From Streptomyces aureocirculatus (GTDB lineage Bacteria; Actinomycetota; Actinomycetes; Streptomycetales; Streptomycetaceae): a stretch of 64,000 nt of DNA. This document shows positions 38,742-47,571 of the stretch, piece by piece. Each line of letters begins with the position of its first letter. Position 1 is the stretch's first letter. The notes under the pieces were generated by a model. That model had not been told where the DNA came from and did not search any database. It saw only the letters and a list, made by a program, of their open reading frames with translations. The stretch lies in assembly GCF_000720475.1 (NCBI RefSeq), contig NZ_JOAP01000015.1, positions 124,001 to 188,000 on the forward strand, written 5' to 3'. A program made the translations under genes and the position numbers.

Positions 38742-40367
38742 ATGGGACGTATGCGTTTTCCGTGCACGCCTTTCCCGCGTATGCGCTTCTCGCGCACCCG
38801 GGAGCGAAGTGCCGGACGCGGAGCGGCCGCCGCCGTCCTGGCGGGCGGGCTGCTGCTCGCCGGGTGCGGCGGCGGCGGGAGCGCGGACGCCGACCGGGCC
38901 GACGGCAAGCGCCGCGCCGAAGGCGCCCAGCCCGGGCCCGCGCCCGCCCCCGACCTCCGCGTCCCGGCCCCGGACGGACCGCAGGACCGGCGGGACCGGC
39001 CGCAGGACCGGCAGGACGGCAGCAATCGCGACCTCGCCCCCGAACCCGCCCCCGCCGACCTGCTCTCCACCTTCGCCCTGGACGTGGACACCGCCTCCTA
39101 CGGCTTCGCGCGCCGCACCCTCGGCCAGGGCCGCCTGCCCGACCCGGCGACGGTGCGCCCCGAGGAGTTCGTGAACAGCTTCCGGCAGGACTATCCGAAG
39201 CCGGACGGCGACGGTTTCTCCGTGACGGTGGACGGCGCCCGCGCCGGCGCCGACGGCTGGTCCCTGATGCGCGTCGGCCTCGCCACCCGGCCGGACGACG
39301 AGCGGCACGCACGCCCGCCCGCCGCCCTCACCTTCGTCGTCGACATCTCCGGCTCCATGGCCGAGCCGGGCCGCCTCGACCTGGTCAGGAAGTCGCTCGG
39401 CGTCATGACCGACCAGTTGCGCGACGACGACTCGGTGGCCCTGGTCACCTTCAGCGACCGCGCGGAGACGGTCCTGCCGATGACCCGCATCGACGACGGC
39501 CGCGACCGCGTGCACGAGGCCGTCGACCGGCTCAGGCCCACCAGTTCGACGAACGTGGAGGCAGGCATCACCACCGGCTACGACACCGCGTCCCGGGGCC
39601 TGCGCGAGGGCGCGACCAACCGTGTCGTGCTCCTCTCGGACGCCCTCGCCAACACCGGTGACACCACCGCCGACGGCATCCTGCGGCGCGTCGAGGAGGC
39701 CCGCCGCGCCCACGGCATCACGCTGTTCGGCGTCGGCGTGGGCAGCGACTACGGGGACGCCCTGATGGAGCGGCTCGCCGACCGCGGTGACGGCCACACC
39801 ACGTACGTCGCGGACGAGGAGGACGCCCGCGAGGTGTTCTGCGAGCGACTGCCCGCGCAGATCGACCTGCGCGCGCGTGACGCCAAGGCGCAGGTGTCCT
39901 TCGACGCGGAGACGGTCGAGCGGTTCCGGCTCATCGGGTACGACAACCGGCGCGTCGCCGACGAGGACTTCCGTGACGACCGGGTGGACGGCGGGGAGGT
40001 CGGGCCCGGGCACACCGTGACGGCCCTGTACGCGGTACGCACCCGGCCCGGCGCGCGTGGCCCCGTGGCCACGGCGCGCGTCCGCTGGCTCGACCCGGGG
40101 AGCCGGGCTCCGCGCGAGGTTTCCGCGGGCGTGTCCGCGGACGACCTCGACCGTCCGCTGGCCGAGGTCGGGCCCCACCTCCAAGTGGCGGCCGTGGCGG
40201 CCTACTTCGCGGAGGGGCTTCGCGGTACGGGACTGCTTCCCGGGGCCCCGTCTCCGGCCGAACTGGAGGACTGGGCCGAGGCCCTGGCCTTCGTCACCCG
40301 GGACAAGTCCGTGGCCGCCCTGGCAGACGGCATCCGCCGCGCGAACGAGATGGGGGGCGCCCCGTAA
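38742..40367 (+). CDS. VWA-domain lipoprotein (YfbK-like)
   Basis: 541 aa from ATG 38742 with GAGGGG at about 38729-38734. The N-terminal signal ends in a lipobox, GGLLLAGC (Cys near 42), so it is a lipoprotein. A low-complexity linker (45-105) leads to a domain found before VWA in YfbK proteins (FALDVDTASYGFARR, then FVNSFRQDYP). The VWA domain has an intact MIDAS: DISGS (about 202-206), a TSSTN threonine and LLSDALANTG. The C-terminal part LQVAAVAAYFAEGLRGTG is also YfbK-like. It probably binds a ligand in a metal-dependent way at the cell surface. Its 3' end is duplicated downstream. Confidence 0.85.
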   Translation: MGRMRFPCTPFPRMRFSRTRERSAGRGAAAAVLAGGLLLAGCGGGGSADADRADGKRRAEGAQPGPAPAPDLRVPAPDGPQDRRDRPQDRQDGSNRDLAPEPAPADLLSTFALDVDTASYGFARRTLGQGRLPDPATVRPEEFVNSFRQDYPKPDGDGFSVTVDGARAGADGWSLMRVGLATRPDDERHARPPAALTFVVDISGSMAEPGRLDLVRKSLGVMTDQLRDDDSVALVTFSDRAETVLPMTRIDDGRDRVHEAVDRLRPTSSTNVEAGITTGYDTASRGLREGATNRVVLLSDALANTGDTTADGILRRVEEARRAHGITLFGVGVGSDYGDALMERLADRGDGHTTYVADEEDAREVFCERLPAQIDLRARDAKAQVSFDAETVERFRLIGYDNRRVADEDFRDDRVDGGEVGPGHTVTALYAVRTRPGARGPVATARVRWLDPGSRAPREVSAGVSADDLDRPLAEVGPHLQVAAVAAYFAEGLRGTGLLPGAPSPAELEDWAEALAFVTRDKSVAALADGIRRANEMGGAP

Positions 40368-40705
40368 GGGCCCCGTAAGGGGCGCGGGGAACTGCGCGCT
40401 CAGCCCAGAAGCAATCGGCAGCCGCCTCTGCCGAGGCACCGAGCAGACGCGGCTGCGGCTTTGCCGTGGCTGGTCGCGCAGTTCCCCGCGCCCCTGGCCT
40501 TCGTCTCCCGGGACAAGTCTGTGGCCGCCCTGGCAGACGGCATCCGCCGCGCGAACGAGATGGGGGGCGCCCCGTAAGGGCCCCGTCAGGGGCGCGGGGA
40601 ACTGCGCGCTCAGCTCGGAAACAAGCCGCAGCCGCGTCTGCCGAGACACCGAGCAGACGCGGCTGCGGCTTTGCCGTGGCTGCGCGCGCAGTTCCCCGCG
40701 CCCCT
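40282..40705. repeat. 210-bp tandem duplication: 3' end of the VWA gene plus family-A repeat
   Basis: Copy 1 (40282-40491) includes the last 29 codons of the VWA gene and a complete family-A palindrome (40377-40494). Copy 2 (40492-40705) repeats the gene end, still ending EMGGAP-stop (40577), and a second palindrome (40587-40704). Offset is exactly 210 bp. The gene portions differ at two bases (one Thr-to-Ser); the palindromes differ at about a dozen. The junction shows CCCCTGGCC, shared by the repeat end and the gene, suggesting microhomology-based duplication. The second gene end has no start and is a relic. Confidence 0.9.
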
Positions 40706-40721
40706 TACGGGGCCCCGGCCC

Positions 40722-42554
40722 CTACGGAGCGCCACACAGTTGGCGCTCCGCCCGCACCGGGTCATTGGGGAACCGGAAGGACGTCCGCTCCGGCGCCCCG
40801 GCGACATTGCGGAGGAACCGCCCGGGTGTGAGCGGCGCCCGCGTCGCAGCGCGAAGTTCGGCGAGCGCCCCGCACCGCAGGGCGCGCCGCGCGGCGGCGA
40901 CCCGCTCAGGACGGAACCCGGCCGGCAAGGCCCCCGCCCCGCGGTCGGCGAAGATCCACTCGTCGGGCAGCCACTTGTCGTGGCCGACGCGGCGTTCGGG
41001 GATGCGCTCCGAGTGGGCGGCCAGCGGATAGGCGAGGCCGATCGGGTCGAGGGCGGCGCCGTCGAGGGGGACGACGGTGCCGTTGAGGCCGAGGGTGGCG
41101 TAATAGGCGGTCACCGAGGGCGAGTCGCCGCCCACCCGGTTACGGGCGAGGAACAGCGCGGGCGCCCCCTCGCGCCCGGCAGCCCGCACCTCGCGCGCGT
41201 ACGCCGCGTTCTCCCGGTAGCCGCCGAAGGCGTGGTGCACGGGGTGCGCGGCGGCGTTCTGCCGGACGTACACACCGCGTTCGTCGGCGATGCCGCCGGG
41301 CCCGATGAGCCCCTCGTACCCGATCCGCAGCCCAGCCGCGCACACCACGGCCCACACGCCGACCCCGAGGGCGGCCGTCGCCCACGCGCGCGTGGCGGGC
41401 ACGAGGAACACCGGGAGCAGCAGCAGGAAGAGCCCCGGCAGGAACATCCGCCCGTGCATGAAGTCCCCGCCGACCTTGATGACGTACACCCAGCAGAGCA
41501 CTCCGGCGACGACGGGCGCGAGCACCGGGGCGAGCGGTACGGAGAGCCGACCGCGGCAGGACGGCAGCAGGGCCGCGGCGATGAACAGGACGGGCAGCCA
41601 CAGCAGATAGGGCCCGGCGAAGTCGTCCAGGTAGTCGAAGCCACGCGCCCACAGGCTCTGCGAGGCCTCCTTGGTGACGCCGGGCAGCGGCACCAGATGC
41701 CCGTAGTAGCCCATGCGGAAGATCTCGTACGCGACGGGCAGCGCCCCCGCCACACCCGCACCTGCCAGCGCGGCGCGCCGCGAGGGGCGCGCGCTCAGCC
41801 ACTGCGCGCCCAGGAACACGGCGGAGACCAGGGCCAGATCGGGGCGGACGAGCGGGCCGAGGCCGAGGACGAAGGCGGTACCGAGGGAGCGGGGCCGGGC
41901 GACGAGCAGCAGCCAGGCACCGCCGATCCAGCAGGTGGCGAGCCCTGTCTCCAGGCCGGAGGTGGCGAAGTCCCAGACGGGCGGCAGGGCGAGGGGGACC
42001 AGGGCGCCGAGGGGCAGCAGGACACGGCGGCCGCTCCTCACTGTGCCCCCCTCCGGCTCGCGGCGGCCACGGGGCGGGGCGCCGCCGGGAACGGCGCCGC
42101 CGGGAACGGCGCCGCCGGGAACAGCCCCGCCGGGAACAGCCCCGCCGTCGTGCAGGCGAACCGCCCCCCACGCGGCGAGCGCGAACCCGGCCGCGGTGAG
42201 CAACAGCCCGCCGTACACGGCCGCGGTCGCGATGTCGGCGCCCGGCAGCCCGGCGAGCACGAGCAGCCACTGCCACAGCGTGCCGGTGGACGACTCGGCG
42301 CGCTCGCCCGCGTTGAACACGGGCCCGTTGCCCGCGAGGATCTGCCGGACCGTGCGGACGTAGATGTGCCCGTCGTCGGACATCCAGCGCCGCCGGTACC
42401 CGGCGACGAGGATCAGCACCGCGGGCGCGAGGCAGAGCGCCCACCGCAAGGGCGTCCGGACGGCGGCGAACCGGCCGCCCGCACGCACGGCATCCGCCCC
42501 CGCGGAAGCGCCGCCGGGGCGGGCAGATCGGACAGGGGTGCGCGTAAATGTCAT
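40722..42554 (-). CDS. GT-C membrane glycosyltransferase (AftB/ZomB-like)
   Basis: 610 aa with about 9-10 membrane helices. The GT-C catalytic Asp pair follows the first helix: RRWMSDDGHIYVRTVRQILA (D60, D61). Further segments, WDFATSGLETGL, RPDLALVSAVFLGAQW, HLVPLPGVTKEASQSLWARG and a C-terminal soluble region of 170 residues, resemble the terminal arabinofuranosyltransferase AftB and ZomB-like family. It would transfer a sugar from a polyprenyl-phosphate donor on the outer membrane face. A GGAVP repeat (15-bp units, about 42080-42144) lengthens the loop after residue 137. It is convergent with the VWA gene and its duplication. Confidence 0.72.
   Translation of the reverse strand: MTFTRTPVRSARPGGASAGADAVRAGGRFAAVRTPLRWALCLAPAVLILVAGYRRRWMSDDGHIYVRTVRQILAGNGPVFNAGERAESSTGTLWQWLLVLAGLPGADIATAAVYGGLLLTAAGFALAAWGAVRLHDGGAVPGGAVPGGAVPGGAVPGGAPPRGRREPEGGTVRSGRRVLLPLGALVPLALPPVWDFATSGLETGLATCWIGGAWLLLVARPRSLGTAFVLGLGPLVRPDLALVSAVFLGAQWLSARPSRRAALAGAGVAGALPVAYEIFRMGYYGHLVPLPGVTKEASQSLWARGFDYLDDFAGPYLLWLPVLFIAAALLPSCRGRLSVPLAPVLAPVVAGVLCWVYVIKVGGDFMHGRMFLPGLFLLLLPVFLVPATRAWATAALGVGVWAVVCAAGLRIGYEGLIGPGGIADERGVYVRQNAAAHPVHHAFGGYRENAAYAREVRAAGREGAPALFLARNRVGGDSPSVTAYYATLGLNGTVVPLDGAALDPIGLAYPLAAHSERIPERRVGHDKWLPDEWIFADRGAGALPAGFRPERVAAARRALRCGALAELRAATRAPLTPGRFLRNVAGAPERTSFRFPNDPVRAERQLCGAP
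42080..42144. repeat. 15-bp tandem repeat coding for GGAVP units
   Basis: Four units (GCGCCGCCGGGAACG, two with CCCC variants) inside the glycosyltransferase gene encode GGAVP pentapeptides in an extramembrane loop. The unit is a multiple of three, so copy changes keep the frame. Confidence 0.8.
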
Positions 42555-42697
42555 GCACCGTACTTCGGCGCAGGTCAGCGACGGCTTGAACGAGGACCCG
42601 GGCGGCCGTCGTGAGCGGTGCGCGGGAGCGCGGTGCGCGGCAGCCGGGATGCCCGGCGTGCGGCCCGGAGTACTTCTGCCCGAACCATTGAATTTCC

Positions 42698-42713
42698 CTT
42701 ACGCGTCGGTAAG
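42698..42713. promoter_or_regulatory. TetR-like operator candidate before the acyl-CoA synthetase gene
   Basis: CTTAC-N6-GTAAG is a 16-bp inverted repeat, 63 bp upstream of the start and directly adjacent to TTGACT (42714-42719), a possible -35 element. Acyl-CoA-responsive TetR regulators often use TTAC/GTAA-armed sites, so control by fatty acid status is plausible but unproven. Confidence 0.45.
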
Positions 42714-42775
42714 TTGACTTCAGAGTAAGGAGTTGTTCGCCGTACCCGTGTCACGTGGACGAACCGGGAGCCGTC

Positions 42776-44695
42776 ATGGGCGTACGCAAGGACCTCAAGC
42801 AGGCGCGCCGCCGCACCGACCTGGCGGACCGTGCCAAGGTCGAGACCGTCAGGGACGAGCACGGCGTCGTACGGGAGGCCCGCACCCCCGCCCTCGCCGC
42901 TCCGGCCGTCCGCGGCAGCACCGCGGACATCCCGTACACCAACGCGGCCGAGGCCCCCGACGCCGTCGTGCTGCGGCGCAAGGAGGCGGGCCGGTGGCGA
43001 CCCGTCACGGCAGCCGTCTTCGCCCGCGAGGTCACCGCGACCGCCAAGGGCCTCATCGCGGCGGGCCTCGAACCGGGCGGCCGGGTCGCCCTGATGTCCC
43101 GTACGCGCTACGAGTGGGCGGTCCTCGACTTCGCGATATGGGCGGCGGGCGGCCAGAGCGTACCCGTCTACGCGACGTCGTCCGCCGAGCAGATCGAGTG
43201 GATCGTGCGGGACTCCGGTGCCCGGCTCCTGATCGCCGAGAGCGCGGAGCACGCGGACACGGCGCGGCGCGCGGTCGCCGGGCTCGATGTGCCCCCCGCC
43301 GTGTCGGTCATCGACGACGGCGCGGTCCTGGAACTCGCCGAGCGCGGCCACGGGGTGAGCGACCAGGAGGTCACCGAGCGCCGCTCGGCCCTCGGTCCCG
43401 ACTCCGTGGCCACCCTCTGCTACACCTCCGGCACCACGGGCAGGCCCAAGGGCTGTGTCCTCACGCACGGCAATCTGCACGCCGAGGCGGCCAACACCGT
43501 CGACCTCATGCACCCGGTCTTCAAGGCGATCACCGGGCAGACCGCGTCGACCCTGCTCTTCCTGCCGCTCGCCCACATCCTCGGCCGCAGCATCCAGATC
43601 GCCTGCATGCTGGCGCGCATAGAGTTCGGCCACTGCCCGAGCATCAAACCGGACGAGCTCCGCCCCGAACTGCGCTCCTTCAGACCGACGTTCCTCGTGG
43701 GCGTGCCGTATCTGTTCGAGCGCATCCACGACACCGGTCGCGCGACCGCCGAGAAGATCGGCCGCGGCGCCTCCTTCGACCGCGCCGACCGGATCGGCGT
43801 GGGCTTCGCGGAGGCGTATCTGAACAAGTTCCTGGGGCGGGGCCCCGGCCCGTCCCTCGGCGCCTACGCGGCCTGGGCGCTCTACGAAGTCCTCGTCTAC
43901 CGCCGCATCCGCAAGGAGGTCGGCGGCCGCCTCCGCTACGCGATCAGCGGCGGCTCCCCGCTCGACAAGCGCCTCAACCTGTTCTTCTACGGCGCCGGGA
44001 TCGTCGTCTACGAAGGGTACGGACTGACGGAGACCACCGCGGCCGCCACCATCGTGCCGCCGCTGGGGCCGCGCCCCGGCACGGTCGGCGTGCCCGTGCC
44101 GGGTACGGCGGTACGCATCGCGGACGACGGCGAGGTGCTCATCAAGGGCGGCATCGTCTTCACCTCGTACTGGAACAACAAGGAGGCCACCGACGCCGTA
44201 CTGAGCGGTGACTGGTTCGCCACCGGAGATCTCGGGTCCCTGGACGAGGACGGCTACCTCACCATCACAGGGCGCAAGAAGGACATCCTGGTCACCTCGG
44301 GCGGCAAGAACGTCTCACCGGCCGTCCTGGAGGACAGGCTGCGCGGCCGGCCGCTCGTCGGCCAGTGCCTCGTCGTCGGCGACAACCGGCCCTACGTCGC
44401 GGCGGTCGTCACCCTCGAACCGGAGGCCGCCGCCCACTGGCTGGCCGTCCGTAAGCGCCCCAAGGACACCCCGCTGTCCGCACTGTGCCGTGACCCGGAA
44501 CTGCTCGCCGATGTCCAGAAGGCCGTGGACTACACGAACCAGGCGGTGTCGCGGGCCGAGTCCATCCGCCGGTTCGTGGTGGTCGAGGGCGAGTTCACGG
44601 AGGAGAACGGGCTGCTCACCCCGTCCATGAAGGTCAAGCGCCGGGCGGTGACGGAGGCGTTCGCGGGCGAGATCGAGGAGCTCTACCGGGGCTGA
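42776..44695 (+). CDS. Long-chain acyl-CoA synthetase (FadD15-like AMP-binding enzyme)
   Basis: 639 aa from ATG 42776, 5 bp after GGGAG; a GTG at 42755 is less well placed. AMP-binding motifs are YTSGTTGRPKG (about 215-225), YEGYGLTETTAAATI (about 412-426), WFATGDLGSLDEDGYLTITGRKKD and a C-terminal lysine in TPSMKVKRR. The arrangement, with FVVVEGEFTEENGLLTPSMK near the end, is that of FadD15-type bacterial long-chain synthetases. It activates fatty acids to acyl-CoA with ATP. It is monocistronic, with a putative operator upstream and a hairpin downstream. Confidence 0.92.
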   Translation: MGVRKDLKQARRRTDLADRAKVETVRDEHGVVREARTPALAAPAVRGSTADIPYTNAAEAPDAVVLRRKEAGRWRPVTAAVFAREVTATAKGLIAAGLEPGGRVALMSRTRYEWAVLDFAIWAAGGQSVPVYATSSAEQIEWIVRDSGARLLIAESAEHADTARRAVAGLDVPPAVSVIDDGAVLELAERGHGVSDQEVTERRSALGPDSVATLCYTSGTTGRPKGCVLTHGNLHAEAANTVDLMHPVFKAITGQTASTLLFLPLAHILGRSIQIACMLARIEFGHCPSIKPDELRPELRSFRPTFLVGVPYLFERIHDTGRATAEKIGRGASFDRADRIGVGFAEAYLNKFLGRGPGPSLGAYAAWALYEVLVYRRIRKEVGGRLRYAISGGSPLDKRLNLFFYGAGIVVYEGYGLTETTAAATIVPPLGPRPGTVGVPVPGTAVRIADDGEVLIKGGIVFTSYWNNKEATDAVLSGDWFATGDLGSLDEDGYLTITGRKKDILVTSGGKNVSPAVLEDRLRGRPLVGQCLVVGDNRPYVAAVVTLEPEAAAHWLAVRKRPKDTPLSALCRDPELLADVQKAVDYTNQAVSRAESIRRFVVVEGEFTEENGLLTPSMKVKRRAVTEAFAGEIEELYRG

Positions 44696-44702
44696 GGGGG
44701 GG

Positions 44703-44722
44703 CCGACCGGCTTTCCGGTCGG
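44703..44722 (+). terminator. Hairpin after the acyl-CoA synthetase gene
   Basis: CCGACCGG (44703-44710) and CCGGTCGG (44715-44722) pair around CTTT, 7 bp after the stop. A second, GC-richer imperfect hairpin follows (about 44724-44768). There is no T-run, as is common for streptomycete terminators. It also lies at the end of the convergent minus-strand gene. Confidence 0.65.
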
Positions 44723-44773
44723 GGCGGGCGCGGGCGGCGGCCTTGTGCCGGCCGCGCCCGCCTGCCCCGTCGA

Positions 44774-45094
44774 TCAGCCGGCGGCGGGGACTCCCAGCAT
44801 GGCGGAAGCCCGCTGGAGCGGGCTCATGCGGGGCGCGGGCGCGGGCACGGGCGCGGCCGTAGGGAGCGCACGGCAGGTGAAGCCGAGCTGAGCCATGGCC
44901 CGAAGAACCTCACCCGCGCTGAAATCGCGGCGGTCCTGGCGGGTGACGACCTGGCCGACCTGTTTCACGGGGTAGTGGCGCCGCCCGATGATCACCGAAT
45001 CTCCGGTGACCGGCTCAGGCTTGACGCCTTTCATCGTTTCCAGGACGTCGCTCTTGGTCAGGTCGAACGGGAAGCGAGCGATGACACAGCGCAT
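44774..45094 (-). CDS. Conserved hypothetical protein of the cold-shock helicase operon (106 aa)
   Basis: It begins MRCVIARFPFDLTKSDVLET and has a compact N-terminal part (to residue 75, with DSVIIGRRHYPVKQVGQVVT and SAGEVLRAMAQLGFTCRAL) followed by a Pro/Ala-rich linker and a short C-terminal helix. There is no signal peptide, membrane helix or known domain. It sits 62 bp after the CBS gene, on the same strand as the DEAD-box helicase, suggesting co-transcription. Basic and small, it might bind RNA or the helicase; this is a guess from context. Confidence 0.7.
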   Translation of the reverse strand: MRCVIARFPFDLTKSDVLETMKGVKPEPVTGDSVIIGRRHYPVKQVGQVVTRQDRRDFSAGEVLRAMAQLGFTCRALPTAAPVPAPAPRMSPLQRASAMLGVPAAG

Positions 45095-45156
45095 GAGACC
45101 TCACAGGAAGAAGGGGGACCGGGGGGAGCTGATTCAGTGGGCGAGGGAGGGCTGAT

Positions 45157-45450
45157 TCAGTGGGCGAGGGCGAGGCCGCCGTCGCGGACGTCGCGCAGGC
45201 GCGTCCGATCCGTGTACGCGGAGCAGTCACGGACGGCCATGAGCCCGGCCCGGGTGACCAGATCGGTGCGCCTGCCGTCCTCGTCGCAGACGAGCAGGTG
45301 CTCGACACGGGCGCCGACCATCACGGACAGGGCGACCTCGACGGTCATGTCGTCCCAGACCCGAGGTCCGGCTTCCTCGACGGCGTCGGCCGATGACCCG
45401 CGCACGGGCTCGTCGCTCATCGAGTGGGACTGCATCTGAACCAGCGTCAA
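45157..45450 (-). CDS. Single-CBS-domain protein
   Basis: The frame's first well-placed start is a TTG at 45450, 6 bp after a perfect AGGAGG (45457-45462), giving 97 aa; an ATG at 45420 (MSDEPVRG) is the alternative. The CBS motif is VWDDMTVEVALSVMVGARVE then HLLVCDEDGRRTDLVTRAGL. CBS domains bind adenosyl ligands, usually as pairs, so this one likely dimerises. It lies 46 bp after the DEAD-box helicase and probably belongs to its transcript. The rare TTG start may keep expression low. Confidence 0.75.
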   Translation of the reverse strand: MTLVQMQSHSMSDEPVRGSSADAVEEAGPRVWDDMTVEVALSVMVGARVEHLLVCDEDGRRTDLVTRAGLMAVRDCSAYTDRTRLRDVRDGGLALAH

Positions 45451-45496
45451 AAGGTGCCTCCTGCAGCGGTGGGTCAGCTTTCTGATCACGAAGGTG

Positions 45497-46975
45497 CTAG
45501 GCCGCCGCGTCGACAACGAACCGCTGCGGTGCGGAGGCACGCCGCGCCGCCGAAGCGGGGCGACGACGGCCGCGTGCCGCGCTGCCGCGCTTGGGGCGTT
45601 CGACCACCGGCGCGGTGATGACGACCGGAATTCCCGAGGGGGCCTGGGCGCCGGTGATGCGGTGCAGCTCCTGCTCACCGGACCGGACCTGGGTGATCTG
45701 CGGGCTGATGCCCGCGTCCGACATGAGGCGGACCATGCCGCGGCGCTGGTTGGGGGTGACCAGCGTGACGACGCTCCCGGACTCACCGGCGCGGGCGGTG
45801 CGACCACCGCGGTGGAGGTAGTCCTTGTGGTCGGTCGGCGGGTCGACGTTGACGACGAGGTCGAGGTTGTCGACGTGGATGCCGCGGGCGGCGACGTTCG
45901 TGGCGACGAGCACGGTGACGTGCCCGGACTTGAACTGCGTCAGGGTGCGGGTGCGCTGGGGCTGCGACTTCCCGCCGTGCAGCGCCGCGGCGCGCACGCC
46001 GCTGTTGAGCAGGTCCTGGGTCAGCCGGTCGACGGCGTGCTTGGTGTCCAGGAACATGATCACGCGGCCCTCGCGGGCGGCGATCTCGGTGGTGGCCGTG
46101 TGCTTGTCGGCGCCGTGGACGTGCAGGACGTGGTGCTCCATCGTCGTGACCGCGCCGGCCGAGGGGTCGACCGAGTGGACGACGGGGTCGGTCAGGTAGC
46201 GGCGCACCAGGAGGTCGACATTGCGGTCCAGGGTGGCGGAGAACAGCATGCGCTGCCCCTCGGGGCGTACCTGGTCCAGAAGCGCGGTGACCTGGGGCAT
46301 GAAGCCCATGTCCGCCATCTGGTCGGCCTCGTCAAGGACGGTGATGCTCACCTGGTTCAGGCGGCAGTCACCCCGGTCGATGAGGTCCTTGAGGCGTCCC
46401 GGGGTCGCGACGACGATCTCGGCGCCACTACGCAGCGCGTTGACCTGCCTGCCGATCGACATCCCGCCCACGACCGTGGTCAGGCGCAGCCTCACGGAAC
46501 GGGCGTACGGGGTGAGCGCGTCCGTGACCTGCTGCGCCAGTTCGCGGGTGGGGACGAGGATCAGCCCCAGCGGCTGGCGGGGCTCGGCGCGCTGCCCAGC
46601 GGTCCGGGCGAGCAGGGCAAGGCCGAAGGCGAGCGTCTTGCCGGAGCCGGTGCGCCCGCGGCCGAGGACGTCACGGCCCGCGAGGGTGTTCGGCAGCGTC
46701 GCTCCCTGGATCGGGAAGGGAACGGCCACGCCCTGCCTGCCGAGCTCGGCAAGGAGCGGTGCCGGCATGTCGAGGTCGGCGAAGTCCTCCACGGAGGGAA
46801 CAGCCGGGGTGATGGTCTTGGGGAGGGCGAACTCACCCTGCGGAGCGGCGGGCCGACGGCCGTGACCACTGGAACGGCGCGGGGCCGGCGCCCCGAAGCG
46901 GCCACCGCTCTTTCCGGCACCGGTGCTGCCACTACGGGCGCGGGCAAATCGGTCGTTCGTACGTGTGCGGTTCAT
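45497..46975 (-). CDS. DEAD-box RNA helicase, cold-shock type
   Basis: 492 aa from ATG 46975, about 8 bp after GAGGAAGG. A basic, Gly/Arg-rich N-terminal extension (1-55) precedes the helicase core. Motifs are Q-motif PFPIQGATLP, Walker A GRTGSGKT (about 107-114), PTRELAQQV, TPGRLKDL, LDEADQ (about 211-216), FSATLD, and in the second RecA lobe VLVATNVAARGIHV and HRGGRTARAG. It ends in an Arg/Ala-rich tail likely to bind RNA. It unwinds structured RNA, for example at low temperature, which fits the cspA gene immediately upstream on the same strand. Confidence 0.93.
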   Translation of the reverse strand: MNRTRTNDRFARARSGSTGAGKSGGRFGAPAPRRSSGHGRRPAAPQGEFALPKTITPAVPSVEDFADLDMPAPLLAELGRQGVAVPFPIQGATLPNTLAGRDVLGRGRTGSGKTLAFGLALLARTAGQRAEPRQPLGLILVPTRELAQQVTDALTPYARSVRLRLTTVVGGMSIGRQVNALRSGAEIVVATPGRLKDLIDRGDCRLNQVSITVLDEADQMADMGFMPQVTALLDQVRPEGQRMLFSATLDRNVDLLVRRYLTDPVVHSVDPSAGAVTTMEHHVLHVHGADKHTATTEIAAREGRVIMFLDTKHAVDRLTQDLLNSGVRAAALHGGKSQPQRTRTLTQFKSGHVTVLVATNVAARGIHVDNLDLVVNVDPPTDHKDYLHRGGRTARAGESGSVVTLVTPNQRRGMVRLMSDAGISPQITQVRSGEQELHRITGAQAPSGIPVVITAPVVERPKRGSAARGRRRPASAARRASAPQRFVVDAAA

Positions 46976-47309
46976 GCGGGAACCTTCCTCGATGCGGCGC
47001 ATATCAAGGAATTCCGCAGCGATGAGCGACGCAGAGAATTACAAGAATGGACCGGTGCTGAAAAGCGAAAGCGAATCTGGCCGACGGATGATCCATGCGG
47101 ACACAGGCGCTGAAAAAATGAGGGACGCGAAGCGGGAATAAATCCGGAGCGTCGACTGCGGTGGAGATCGTGCGGGGCACACATGTGGGGTGCACATGCG
47201 GGGGTGCGCTGCGAAAGTGCGTCTGGATCCCCGTACGAGCGTCCGCGTGAGGTGTGGCGGCGGATGTTCTCCGCGTCGCCCGCAGGTGGAATCACTGCGG
47301 GGAAATGCC
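46976..47309 (-). other. Long leader of the DEAD-box helicase gene
   Basis: About 330 bp between the cspA terminator and the helicase start, on the minus strand. The part 46990-47140 is clearly AT-richer than surrounding sequence and contains A-rich stretches. Long structured leaders are usual for cold-inducible helicase genes, so it may contain a temperature- or helicase-responsive element. No open frame with codon bias is present. Confidence 0.5.
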
Positions 47310-47353
47310 TAGAGCTGGGGCCCGCACCCCTAAGGATGCGGGCCCCAGCTCTA
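47310..47353 (-). terminator. Strong hairpin terminator after cspA
   Basis: TAGAGCTGGGGCCCGCA (47310-47326) and TGCGGGCCCCAGCTCTA (47337-47353) are perfect 17-bp arms around a 10-nt loop, 15 bp after the cspA stop. There is no T-run, but the stem is very stable. Partial read-through would feed the helicase operon. Confidence 0.85.
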
Positions 47354-47367
47354 AGTGCGCGTAAGCG

Positions 47368-47571
47368 TCAGGCGGGAACGATGTTCTCGGCCGTCGGGCC
47401 CTTCTGGCCCTGCGCGATGTCGAACTTCACCTTCTGGCCTTCGAGCAGCTCGCGGAAGCCCTGGGCGGCGATGTTCGAGTAGTGGGCGAACACGTCAGCG
47501 CCGCCACCGTCCTGCTCGATGAAGCCGAAGCCCTTTTCCGCGTTGAACCACTTCACGGTACCAGTAGTCAT
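47368..47571 (-). CDS. cspA: Cold-shock protein CspA
   Basis: 67 aa from ATG 47571 with AAGGAG 7 bp upstream. The OB-fold core has both nucleic-acid-binding motifs, KGFGFI (RNP1) and DVFAHYS (RNP2), and the typical start [16 protein letters not shown]. It is an RNA chaperone that melts mRNA structure. Its gene has its own terminator and is followed on the same strand by the DEAD-box helicase, a functionally related pair. Confidence 0.95.
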   Translation of the reverse strand: MTTGTVKWFNAEKGFGFIEQDGGGADVFAHYSNIAAQGFRELLEGQKVKFDIAQGQKGPTAENIVPA

